Below, piece by piece: positions 46,465 to 55,300 of a DNA stretch of 64,000 nucleotides. A model generated the notes under the pieces. It did no database searches, was not told where the DNA came from, and worked only from the letters and a program-made list of their open reading frames with translations. Made by a program: the position numbers and the translations under genes. Every line of letters starts with the position of its first letter. Within the stretch, counting starts at the first letter, position 1. Source of the stretch: Desulfosporosinus orientis DSM 765 (GTDB taxonomy: Bacteria; Bacillota; Desulfitobacteriia; Desulfitobacteriales; Desulfitobacteriaceae); NCBI RefSeq assembly GCF_000235605.1, contig NC_016584.1, positions 5,519,151 to 5,583,150 on the forward strand, written 5' to 3'.

Positions 46465-47517
46465 TTAATAGCCGCTAATATCAATAGCTCTTGAGTTATA
46501 TTTCTTTTTGAGGGGTTCCCCAAGGGCTAAGAAACTTCCATAGGGGATATTCCCAACGACCTGATAAAATAAAAGGGGACACACAATACCTATGATAAAA
46601 AAACGAAAAGGTGTGATAGCCATAAAATGACCCACTACATAAACCGAGGGCAGGTGCAAGTACATAATCACCATAGCTGCTCTGCCTAAAAGAGTCAAAA
46701 AAGCTTTAACAGCTTTCCATTTTGTCACTATTAAACTTATCTTAACTAATACCAATGTAAAAACTAAGGGAAGTATTAAATTCCAACCCCAATAATAGTA
46801 TTGGCGATGTTTCATATCTAAGCCATAATCAACGATCTGCTGAGAGTAGAGGTATATAAATGCTATAGAGATTAAAAAGGACACTCCAACGATTAAGTTT
46901 TGAGCAGTTGGCTGTTCCAAGAGTCCCTTCTCTCTAAAATAATGCCCCAGGGCGTAAAACACTATCCCATATAAGCCAACATCCATATTCCAAGGGACAA
47001 AACTATCCATCCAATAACGAGATTCCCAACAGGCTGCTAAAAAGCAAACCAAAATAATAAGCCCTCTCAAGAATTGAGAAGATATGTTTCGAAGTATGAG
47101 ATCATAGAAAATTTGTGTAAAAAATAAACAGGTTGTAAACCAAAAGGTAGCATAAACCCCTTCTAAGAGACTCCCACCCAACAAAAAAGCTTTCCAATTC
47201 GAGCTCCAGAAATCAATGGGTGATTGACCTTTCCATAGGCTGACACTAAACATCATCAATGCTAATAACATCAAATAAAACCCATAGGGGATCAGCAAGT
47301 GGCACACTTTTTTCTTAACATACTCCACTTCATTCTGCAGTGGCTTATATCGATATAAATATCCACTGATGAAGAAAAACAAAGGCATGTGGAACCAAAA
47401 CATATAAAAGGCATTTTTGCTTCCCGAATGTCCCCATACAACCGCCAAGATTCCTAAGCCTTTTAAGACATCAGCCCATTCAACCCGCTCTATAATTGAT
47501 CCTTCGACGGTTATCAA
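46465..47517 (-). CDS. Acyltransferase 3 family protein, fucose O-acetylase-like
   Basis: This integral membrane protein of 350 residues starts with a cytosolic segment and the motif WADVLKGLGILAVVWGHSG, followed by FWFHMPLFFFISGYLY. These features match the WcaF-neighbour/NolX-like O-acetylase branch. It probably decorates the glycan with acetyl groups. It is about 45 bases upstream of the second acyltransferase and downstream of the dispersed repeat copy 2. Confidence 0.87.
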   Translation of the reverse strand: MITVEGSIIERVEWADVLKGLGILAVVWGHSGSKNAFYMFWFHMPLFFFISGYLYRYKPLQNEVEYVKKKVCHLLIPYGFYLMLLALMMFSVSLWKGQSPIDFWSSNWKAFLLGGSLLEGVYATFWFTTCLFFTQIFYDLILRNISSQFLRGLIILVCFLAACWESRYWMDSFVPWNMDVGLYGIVFYALGHYFREKGLLEQPTAQNLIVGVSFLISIAFIYLYSQQIVDYGLDMKHRQYYYWGWNLILPLVFTLVLVKISLIVTKWKAVKAFLTLLGRAAMVIMYLHLPSVYVVGHFMAITPFRFFIIGIVCPLLFYQVVGNIPYGSFLALGEPLKKKYNSRAIDISGY

Positions 47518-47906
47518 GCCTCTCTTTCGAATTCAACAATACTACAAAATCCTCTTGCTTATGAACTGACAATAGTTTATCACATACCCTCTCTTCATGC
47601 ATTAGAAAACTGGTTGATGTGTCCCTCGGGTCGGGCAGCTTCGCCACATCCGCTCACCGCAGCATTCCGAGGCTCGCCCACTCGTGGCTGCGGGAGCTAC
47701 GCCAAACCTCAGGGTAGTACCTGTTGTTAACCATGGCTCCGCACTCCCCGCAGCCGCTTGTGGGCTTTAACCGCCTCTCCATGCAATGGGTTTGCTCCTG
47801 TGGACGAAGCTGCCCTGCCTTTCGGGTCTAAGGATTCTTCTGCATGTCTTAGGGTCTTTTTCAGGGAGTAAAAAAAGAGCTGCTTTTAATGGCAGCCCTT
47901 TCAGAA
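47518..47906. other. Intergenic region with dispersed repeat
   Basis: The 389-base gap contains repeat copy 2 (47621-47829) and no supported coding frame. It marks the upstream border of the glycan cluster. Confidence 0.6.
47621..47829 (-). repeat. Dispersed repeat copy 2
   Basis: The reverse complement of this stretch matches 33169-33440 nearly base for base, without the extra 68 bases found there. Both copies lie at borders of the 14-kb core of the glycan cluster and point in opposite directions. The GC content is clearly higher than in the flanking acyltransferase genes. Confidence 0.8.
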
Positions 47907-48533
47907 TTATTGTATTGTACTCTCGCCAGTAATCAGCCAGCGGGAATTTTGTTTGACGAGATTGACACGAGCCTGAACAATCTGTTCATGTTCCTCACCG
48001 ACTGCAGTCCTATCCGTTAGATTATAATCCCTCGCTGTATAGCGATAATCTACTCTCAAAGTAGCAGCATTTTCCGAAACACTTTCCACATCAACTTGGT
48101 CAAAGACGATTTTGCTGACCTCAAGTCCTATTCCCTGCACCAAATACTCCTCTGCTCGATGTGCATGCTTTTCAAACAAATCACCGGTATAGGCTTTCGC
48201 CAGCCTTTGACGAAAGGTTTCCATATCTGTGGATTTCCATGCCCCAAAAAATATGCCAATATCCTGCTTGTAATCGGCAATAACTTGTTGCGCCAGCTTT
48301 TCATCTTCCGTACCAGAGTCATCCAGCCCAACTTGGGGAGGTTCCGTACTTGGCGGTGTTGCCAGGGGACCGCTAACCGTTCCGGACACAGTTTGTATCT
48401 TATCTTGGCCACGCAATTTAGAGATAAATGAAACCGGAGAACTCGAATTTGTCATTAAAGACACACCCACAGTCCCTACCAGAACGCCAACACCTAAGGC
48501 TAGGGCTCCAAATAAATAATTTAACTTACGCAT
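47907..48533 (-). CDS. Membrane-anchored protein of unknown function
   Basis: This protein of about 208 residues has one N-terminal membrane helix (LFGALALGVGVLVGTVGVSL). A short Ser/Pro-rich linker (GPLATPPSTEPPQVG) leads to an outer domain (about 85-208) ending in beta strands (ATLRVDYRYTARDYN...RWLITGEST). That C-terminal pattern suggests an NTF2/SnoaL-like fold, but I do not recognise a family. I prefer the ATG at 48533 (MRKLNYLFG) with AAGGAG upstream. It is followed at some distance by a transmembrane protein of similar layout at 49016-49759. Confidence 0.6.
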   Translation of the reverse strand: MRKLNYLFGALALGVGVLVGTVGVSLMTNSSSPVSFISKLRGQDKIQTVSGTVSGPLATPPSTEPPQVGLDDSGTEDEKLAQQVIADYKQDIGIFFGAWKSTDMETFRQRLAKAYTGDLFEKHAHRAEEYLVQGIGLEVSKIVFDQVDVESVSENAATLRVDYRYTARDYNLTDRTAVGEEHEQIVQARVNLVKQNSRWLITGESTIQ

Positions 48534-49015
48534 AAAGACCAAAATCTCCTTCAATTGATTATTTATTTATATCTTGACCAAAGGAAAGAGATGTTAGACA
48601 TATAACAAAAATAAAAACACAAGGCCTGTCCCTTTAGACGGCCTTGTTATATTCTAAGTTATTAAGTTTTTTAGCAAATCAAAACCAGTTTTCAAACCTT
48701 GCAATAACAAGGTCACCTTAGACGGTTTTGCTGCCTATTCAATTTTTAATTGGAGGGACTACCTCAATACACTTCTTTCTTCTTTGCTAATATCCCCCCC
48801 ACAATTATTTTTTTAAAACTTGAGAAGCAAATATATATAAATCTCGCCGCACTATTTAATAAACAGCACTTATTTAAACAATCCTAATACCTCAAGCCAA
48901 TTCAAGAGCCATTTACACCAGGGTCATAATTTAACGCGATTATTTTCGAAAACCTTGCTACATTTTAGCTGTATTTCATTCCTATATTCCTCACATAGAT
49001 TAAAGCCTAAAATTA
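48534..49015. other. Intergenic region with terminator-like hairpins
   Basis: This AT-rich gap holds the hairpin at 48619-48647 and a smaller CCTTG/CAAGG hairpin near 48697-48712. Both are followed by a TTAGACGG motif (48634 and 48720). No coding frame was seen. Confidence 0.45.
48619..48647 (-). terminator. Rho-independent terminator-like hairpin
   Basis: The 8-bp stem ACAAGGCC/GGCCTTGT is followed on the minus strand by GTTTTTATTTTTG. It lies about 370 bases beyond the stop of the gene at 49016-49759 and upstream of the next minus-strand gene. Confidence 0.65.
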
Positions 49016-49759
49016 TTACCGTTTGGTTGCAAATGGCGTTGCCCCATAGACTTTCGAACTGGGGTCATTGCGCATGAGATGTGTGTCAAGATCATGAATT
49101 CCCTGATGGAACTGTTCGATCCGAGTTTTATCTTTTGAATCAAAGGAATCTATTCCACTGTTCAAAAGAATATCCAGATAACCTGTTAAGGTTGCTGCTT
49201 TTGAAATATTTGCTTCGTTTTTATACTGCTTGTCCAGTAAGGTTTTATGGAAGACAATATACTTTTTGATGTCTTCTTCATTCATTTGGGGACCGGCCGC
49301 CGGCCCATACAGATAACCGTCTACATATTGATGGATATTCCACGCAGTACCGAAGATTAAAGTTTTAGCATCATTACTTAATGCATTTTCGCCAAAATAC
49401 GAAGCGACAGACGGCGCCAAGTCTATCAGCTTAGTATCTGGCTCCCTATACTTATTCTTAGGTACCGACTCACTTTGTGGAGGTGCCTCAACAGTAGTGG
49501 GGGCTGTAATTGATGTTTCAGCAGCTCCCTGTGCTGTAGGTGGAGCAGTCCCATCCGGCAACATTGAGCCGTTACTGCCGTCAGTGCTGTTATTGCTATC
49601 AACGGCTGGGGTTTGGAGAACGATCTGGTCCGTAACAGCACTTTGTTGCCGAAAAACTTTCCAAACACTCGGGCCATATACCCCTGCTGCTACAACAGCA
49701 CCTGCAAGAACTAGAGTTCCTGCTAAGGTTACTATCCTCTTTTTGTCTATTGGTATCAT
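49016..49759 (-). CDS. Membrane-anchored protein of unknown function
   Basis: This protein of 247 residues has one N-terminal helix (VTLAGTLVLAGAVVAAGVYG). A low-complexity Thr/Ser/Pro/Asn linker (about 45-105) leads to an outer helical domain of about 140 residues (LAPSVASYFGENALSND ... LLNSGIDSFDSKDKTRIEQFHQG). No catalytic motif was recognised. AGGAGG precedes the ATG at ten bases. The linker suggests the domain is held away from the membrane, in the wall. It lies between galU and another anchored protein. Confidence 0.6.
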   Translation of the reverse strand: MIPIDKKRIVTLAGTLVLAGAVVAAGVYGPSVWKVFRQQSAVTDQIVLQTPAVDSNNSTDGSNGSMLPDGTAPPTAQGAAETSITAPTTVEAPPQSESVPKNKYREPDTKLIDLAPSVASYFGENALSNDAKTLIFGTAWNIHQYVDGYLYGPAAGPQMNEEDIKKYIVFHKTLLDKQYKNEANISKAATLTGYLDILLNSGIDSFDSKDKTRIEQFHQGIHDLDTHLMRNDPSSKVYGATPFATKR

Positions 49760-50085
49760 TAGACTCTTCCCTCCTTTTATCTTTATATGCTACGAGTGCA
49801 TTTTACCAATTATTGGGAGAGAAGAGTGTCGTTTTCCCTGTAAAACCTGGTTCATTTTCCGTTTTCAACTCTCATAAGTTGCCAAGAGCCTTCTTGCAGT
49901 CCATAAATTTCGCGATAATCAAGCAGCATTGTCTAGAATAATTTGGAATTTTATTATACGTTTTTTCTTACGGAATTAATAAAAAGAAGATCGCGAAGAG
50001 AATTTACCATAATCATTAAAAAGTCTTTCTCTAATAAAATACGCCTTGAATCCGTTTTTCAAACCGGTTCAAAGCGTATTTTTCT
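49760..50085. other. Intergenic region between galU and an anchored protein
   Basis: This AT-rich stretch has no supported gene. The galU terminator lies at its right end; nothing else was recognised. Confidence 0.45.
50036..50083 (-). terminator. Terminator of galU
   Basis: A long stem (AAATACGCCTTGAATCCG with CCGGTTCAAAGCGTATTT, one or two mismatches) encloses TTTTTCAAA. On the minus strand a TTTTATT tail follows. It starts just after the galU stop. Confidence 0.75.
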
Positions 50086-50976
50086 TTATCCTCTATTCTC
50101 GTCTGCACATCGAACAATATCCCGCAAGTAATCAATGAGTTCTGCTGAAAGATCGTCTCTCCGCAATGCATAGTCAATGGTTGCCTCTACAAAGCCAAGC
50201 TTATCCCCAACATCATATCGGCGGCCCTCAAATTCATAAGCCAAAATTTCTTGATACCGTCCCAGTTCCTTAATTCCATCCGTAAGCTGTATCTCCCCGC
50301 CTCTGCCTTCCGGCAAATCTTCCAGTATGCCAAAAATTTCCGGATTCAAGATGTATCGGCCCATGATCGCCAAGCGAGTTTCAGGGGCATCCTCTGAACG
50401 AGGTTTTTCCACCATATTTTTGGCACGATAGAGTCTATCCGCAAACTTTTCCCCATCGACAATTCCATATTTAATCGTATCCTCCAAAGGAACCTCCTGA
50501 ACTCCCACCATACTGGCGCCATAGCGCTGGTAGTGGTTTATCATTTGTCGTAAAGCGGGCACTTTCGAATAAATAACATCGTCCCCCAATAGGACTGCAA
50601 AAGGCTCATTCCCAATAAATTTTCGAGCACTATAAATTGCGTGCCCTAATCCTAAGGCTTCTTTTTGACGCACATAATATATATCAGCCAGTTGGGCAAT
50701 ATCCTGAACTAAATCCAAAAGTTCATCTTTGGAATTTTTCTCCAGAAAGCTTTCAAGCTCCATGGACCGGTCGAAATGGTCTTCAATGGCCCGTTTATTA
50801 CGGCCAGTAACAATAATAATATCTTCTATGCCAGATTGAATAGCCTCTTCAACAATGTATTGAATAGTGGGCTTATCCACTATAGGCAGCATTTCTTTCG
50901 GTTGAGCCTTTGTTGCCGGCAAGAAACGAGTTCCCAGTCCAGCCGCTGGTATCACTGCTTTACGAATTCTACGCAT
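50086..50976 (-). CDS. galU: UTP-glucose-1-phosphate uridylyltransferase
   Basis: This nucleotidyltransferase of 296 residues makes UDP-glucose from UTP and glucose-1-phosphate for surface glycans. The N-terminal pyrophosphorylase signature is [25 protein letters not shown] (split, about 7-31), with [11 protein letters not shown] (about 125) and [11 protein letters not shown] (about 190). The length is standard. AAAGGAG precedes the ATG. It stands alone with its own terminator. Confidence 0.95.
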   Translation of the reverse strand: MRRIRKAVIPAAGLGTRFLPATKAQPKEMLPIVDKPTIQYIVEEAIQSGIEDIIIVTGRNKRAIEDHFDRSMELESFLEKNSKDELLDLVQDIAQLADIYYVRQKEALGLGHAIYSARKFIGNEPFAVLLGDDVIYSKVPALRQMINHYQRYGASMVGVQEVPLEDTIKYGIVDGEKFADRLYRAKNMVEKPRSEDAPETRLAIMGRYILNPEIFGILEDLPEGRGGEIQLTDGIKELGRYQEILAYEFEGRRYDVGDKLGFVEATIDYALRRDDLSAELIDYLRDIVRCADENRG

Positions 50977-51172
50977 CCTACGCCTCTCCTTTTAATACAA
51001 TTATTGTTGTGCACATTCTTTAAAAGGAGATTTCGACAGGCAGATATTAATTACCTCCTGCCTCTGAAAGATATGTAATATTATACATATTATGACGTAA
51101 TACAACCAATTTTTCCAATACATACCTAGTGTTTTAAGAATGCACTGTACTTTATCAAACCATACTAATTCT

Positions 51173-51583
51173 ATGAAAACACTAAAACGCTTTATTTTTT
51201 ACGGAACAATTGGCCTCCTTGTAGAGGTCATTTATACAGGTTTAGCTTCACTGCTTCATGGGGATTTAAGCATGCATGGATTTACGTTTTTGGTCATGAT
51301 ACCAATCTATGGATTATCGGTATTTCTAGAGCCTTTACATAACCTCTTGCGCCCAAACCCCTGGTGGATTAGAGGCTTCATTTATTTAGCGTTAATCTGG
51401 ACAATAGAGTATTTTAGCGGCGCGATTTTAGCGTCAGTACTGGGAAGCTGCCCTTGGCGTTATGGAGATTCGTTAAATATTCATGGTTACATAACACTTC
51501 GAATGGCCCCGGAATGGTTCCTGGCCGGTTTAGGATTCGAAATTTTACATGATTTCTTAGACAAACTGCCCTTCAATGTTTAG
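51173..51583 (+). CDS. Small CmpB-like (PF06541) membrane protein
   Basis: This protein of about 136 residues has four membrane helices and belongs to the family annotated as putative ABC-transporter type IV (ABC_trans_CmpB). The motifs are YGTIGLLVEVIYTG at the start, PIYGLSVFLEPLH and WTIEYFSGAIL with CPWRYGD. No ATPase gene is nearby, so the transporter label is doubtful. I prefer the ATG at 51173 (MKTLKRFIFYG) over 51140 because relatives start just before the first helix; neither has a clear ribosome site. It faces clpP across a strong terminator. Confidence 0.7.
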   Translation: MKTLKRFIFYGTIGLLVEVIYTGLASLLHGDLSMHGFTFLVMIPIYGLSVFLEPLHNLLRPNPWWIRGFIYLALIWTIEYFSGAILASVLGSCPWRYGDSLNIHGYITLRMAPEWFLAGLGFEILHDFLDKLPFNV

Positions 51584-51617
51584 GCAATTTTCATAAATAA
51601 AAAGAGCTTGTATGCTG

Positions 51618-51655
51618 CAAAACGCAAGAACGATGAAAATCGTCCTTGCGTTTTG
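51618..51655. terminator. Bidirectional terminator between converging genes
   Basis: The long, nearly perfect stem CAAAACGCAAG-A-ACGAT with ATCGT-CCTTGCGTTTTG has a GAA loop. It lies between the stop codons of the plus-strand small membrane gene and minus-strand clpP. Confidence 0.85.
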
Positions 51656-51666
51656 TTTCAGATAAA

Positions 51667-52281
51667 TTACTTATTCTCACTGAGAGTTTCAAGTTTTTCA
51701 TATACTTGATCGATAATACCGTATTCCTTTGCTTCACCCGCTGTCATATAGTAATCCCGATCCGTATCTTTTTCTATCTTTTCCAAAGGTTGACCGGTTC
51801 TCTCAGCAAGAATTCTGTTCATTTTATCTCTGGTTCTAAGTAACTGTTTAGCATGGATTTCAATCTCTGTCGCTTGTCCGGAGAGGCCATGACCGCCAAT
51901 TAAGGGCTGATGAATTAATACCTCGGCGTTAGGTAAAGCAGCTCTTTTACCCTTGGCACCACTTGCCAGAAGAAAGGCCCCCATACTGGCTGCCATTCCG
52001 ATACAGATTGTCCGGACATCCGAACGAATGTATTGCATGGTGTCATAAATAGCCATTCCAGCCGTAATCGAACCCCCTGGACTGTTAATATAGAGATTAA
52101 TATCTTTTTCAGGATCTTCAGCCTCAAGGAAAAGCATTTGTGCTACAACGAGATTAGCAACATCATCATCAATTGCGCCACCAAGAAAAATAATGCGATC
52201 TTTTAAAAGACGAGAGTAAATATCGTAAGAGCGCTCCCCACGATTCGTCTGTTCTACTACCATCGGAACGAGATAACCCAT
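51667..52281 (-). CDS. clpP: ATP-dependent Clp protease proteolytic subunit
   Basis: This is a serine peptidase of 204 residues that forms the tetradecameric chamber used with ClpX/ClpC. The catalytic Ser is in GMAASMGAF (about 98), His in EVLIHQPL (about 123) and Asp in DTDRDYYM (about 172). I chose the ATG at 52281 ([12 protein letters not shown]) with AGGGGG upstream. It is not next to tig or clpX, as the main clpP often is in clostridia. It lies 97 bases downstream of the NRPS gene on the same strand and could be transcribed with it. Confidence 0.95.
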   Translation of the reverse strand: MGYLVPMVVEQTNRGERSYDIYSRLLKDRIIFLGGAIDDDVANLVVAQMLFLEAEDPEKDINLYINSPGGSITAGMAIYDTMQYIRSDVRTICIGMAASMGAFLLASGAKGKRAALPNAEVLIHQPLIGGHGLSGQATEIEIHAKQLLRTRDKMNRILAERTGQPLEKIEKDTDRDYYMTAGEAKEYGIIDQVYEKLETLSENK

Positions 52282-52377
52282 TTTCACAATTCCCCCTATT
52301 CACTTTTATTTAGGATACTTTCACGACTATTATATTCTTGCCGATTAACTTTATTTTAGTACAAAGGTCAGTTATGG

Positions 52378-55300
52378 TCAAATGATTTGTTGCAAAAATC
52401 CTACCCCTATCATATGCTCCAATAGTTTTCTTAAGTAGTCTTCATTAATATCAGGCCATTCAAACCCCGTTTCAGCTAAAAAAGCTTGAGTAATATTACT
52501 TTGGATTTGAATTTTGGCTGATAACTGATTTAGGGGTTCTTCGCCAAGATCTAAAACTAACCCTCTGAGGGAATCTGACTGTAAACTGTACATAGAGCTC
52601 TCTATTAATTGGTAAAATCTTTTTATATCCACGGATTCGATCTTAATCCCTAATGAATTAAGGATTTGAATAAGTTTATTAGTTTTAATTGTCTTATGGT
52701 TCAACATATGAAATATCCGGCCAGCCCGATTATTCGTCCTAATGATGTTGAGAATCCCTCTGGCACAGAAATCCACCGGGGTAAATTCCAATTCTCCGGA
52801 CATTCTCTCCTCAGGAATTGCCCTAATTGTCAACAGAGATTTAAGCTTTTGATAAAAAGCATTTTCATTTATATTCTCCTGAAACCATCCATCAGAATAT
52901 CTCCCCGTCAATATCCCTACCCTGAAAATAGTCGCCATAAGCCCTAACTCTCTGCCTTTGAGTACGCCAACTTCCGCCTCAAATTTACTGCGTATATACA
53001 GATTGTCACGATAATTTTGGCCGATGTATAGTTCGTTTTCACTAAAACACCTGGACTTATGAGCATCCTCTAATTGATTTCCAGCAATACTAATTGTTGA
53101 AATATGATTTAACGGTTTTCCGAAGGTTAGGCAGAACTCTATGACCTCCTGGGTCCCCTGCACATTTACATCCATAAAATCTTGGTAATCACCGTAATGT
53201 TTGACTAATCCTGCTGCATTTATTACACTGGAAACATTTTTTCCCAGGTTGTGATAGTCATCAGCCGGCATCCCCAATAGCTTTTTTGACAGATCTCCAT
53301 TGACAATGTTAATTCGGTTATTCTCCAATTCAGTTGATGCAGGGAAGTAATGTTTATATAGACTTCTAAGCCGTCTCTCAGCGTTCTCTCCGCGAACCAG
53401 GCAGTATATTGATCCTGTCGTATTGTTAATGAGTTCCCAAAGCAAATGTATCCCTAAGAAGCCTGTTGCTCCGATTAAGAGTACATTTCCACTGAAAGCA
53501 GGCAAAGCGTTTTGCACATACTGATTGTTGAAGTAAGAATCCGGAAGAGGGTATTCTTCTGCCGGCTCAATGTTTCTCTGTTTCTTTATTACCCCTCTAA
53601 CTTTATCAGAAAGCTGACGAACCGTGGGATAATCATAGAAATCCTGAGCATTTAAACTCCATTTTCGAAACCAAATACCGGTAAGCACCTCTATTATGGC
53701 TAAGGAATCTCCTCCCAGTAGAAAAAAATTATCATCAATACCTACACGGTCAACATCTAAAGCTTTGGCCCATAACGCAGCCAATTCTTCATCGATTTCA
53801 TTTCTAGGCGGCATGTAAATAGTGTCTTCTAAACCTCCTATTGTTGTTGGATCGGGAAGAGCTTTCTTATCTACTTTGCAGTTTGGCGTGAGGGGAATGG
53901 CATCCAGCCAAATGAATTTAGCAGGGATCATATAGTCAGGTAACCGCTGCTCCAAAAAAGCTCTAATATCTAATGATGAACAGGTTCGATCACCAACCAA
54001 ATAAGCACATAAATAATTCTTATTTCTCCCATCCTCATGAGTAACGACAACGGCTTCTTGCAACAATTCATGCTTTAGTAAACATTTCTCAATTTCCCCT
54101 AACTCAATCCGAAAACCTCTAACTTTTACTTGATCATCATTCCGCCCTAAGTATTCTATCTCTCCTTCGTCTGTCCATCGTCCTAAATCACCGGTTTTAT
54201 ACATTTTACCTTGCTGAAAAGGATTGGGTATAAATCGTTCCTCAGTAAGATCAGGACGATAGAGATATCCTCGTGCTACTCCGTCTCCCCCGATGAAGAT
54301 CTCCCCAGTTACTCCTTTTGGTACTGGCTCCTTCTCATTATCAAGGATATATATTTGAGTATTTGCCATAGGTCGTCCAATGGTTATACGCTCATCCTTT
54401 GTTACCTCTTTATACATAGCCCAGACTGTCGTTTCAGTGGGGCCATACATATTAAAGATTCTTGAGTTCGGGACGATTTTTTGTAATCTTTTTAATACCG
54501 TTTCTTTTAGAGTTTCTCCACCTATAAAAATATTCATTAACGCAGACAGCCCTTCTCTGGACTTAGGGTCATTAATTAGGGACTGAACTTTTGAAGGTGT
54601 AGCCTGCAGCATCTTAATGTCATACTTTTTGATTAGATCAAACAATAGGGTCGGTATTTTTTGTTCTTCTTCATTTGCTATAACAACACATAATCCATAA
54701 GCTAGAGGCACAAGAGTTTCCATTACAAAAATATCGAACGCCACAGTAGTCAAAGAGACCATGGCCTTTGGTTCTGAAAAGCAGAAGATTTTCCATAGGG
54801 CATGTATAAGATTATTAACTGATCTATGCTCAATCATAACTCCCTTAGGAGCGCCGGTCGATCCTGAAGTGTAAATAACATAAGCCAAATCATCCGGCTT
54901 AGTAGTGTTCAATAAATTTGAAGAAGATCCATTATAAAGTGAAGAATCATTTAAATCAATAGTCTCTAAACTAATTGTTTCTGCTAATCTTTCAATTAAG
55001 GCTTTTTCTTTCTTATTTGATGGGTTTGTCAGCAACATACTTGTATTACTGTCTCGTAAAACCTCCTCAATTCGAGCCATCGGATATTGCGGATCAATAG
55101 GGATATATGCTCCACCCGCTTTGAGTACAGCAAAAATACCTACTATTAATTCAGGTGAACGTTTTAACATTATACTCACAATACTATTCGAGGTAACCCC
55201 TTTTCTCCTCAATACCGCGGCAAGCTGATTTGCTTTTTTATTAAGTTGTTGGTATGTAAACTTCTTATTATTAACAATTATAGCGATTTGATTGGGGGTT

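Noticed and set aside
51173-51583. Calling the CmpB-like protein an ABC transporter permease
   Set aside because: No ATPase or binding protein is encoded nearby, and the protein has only four helices. The family name alone does not support transport.
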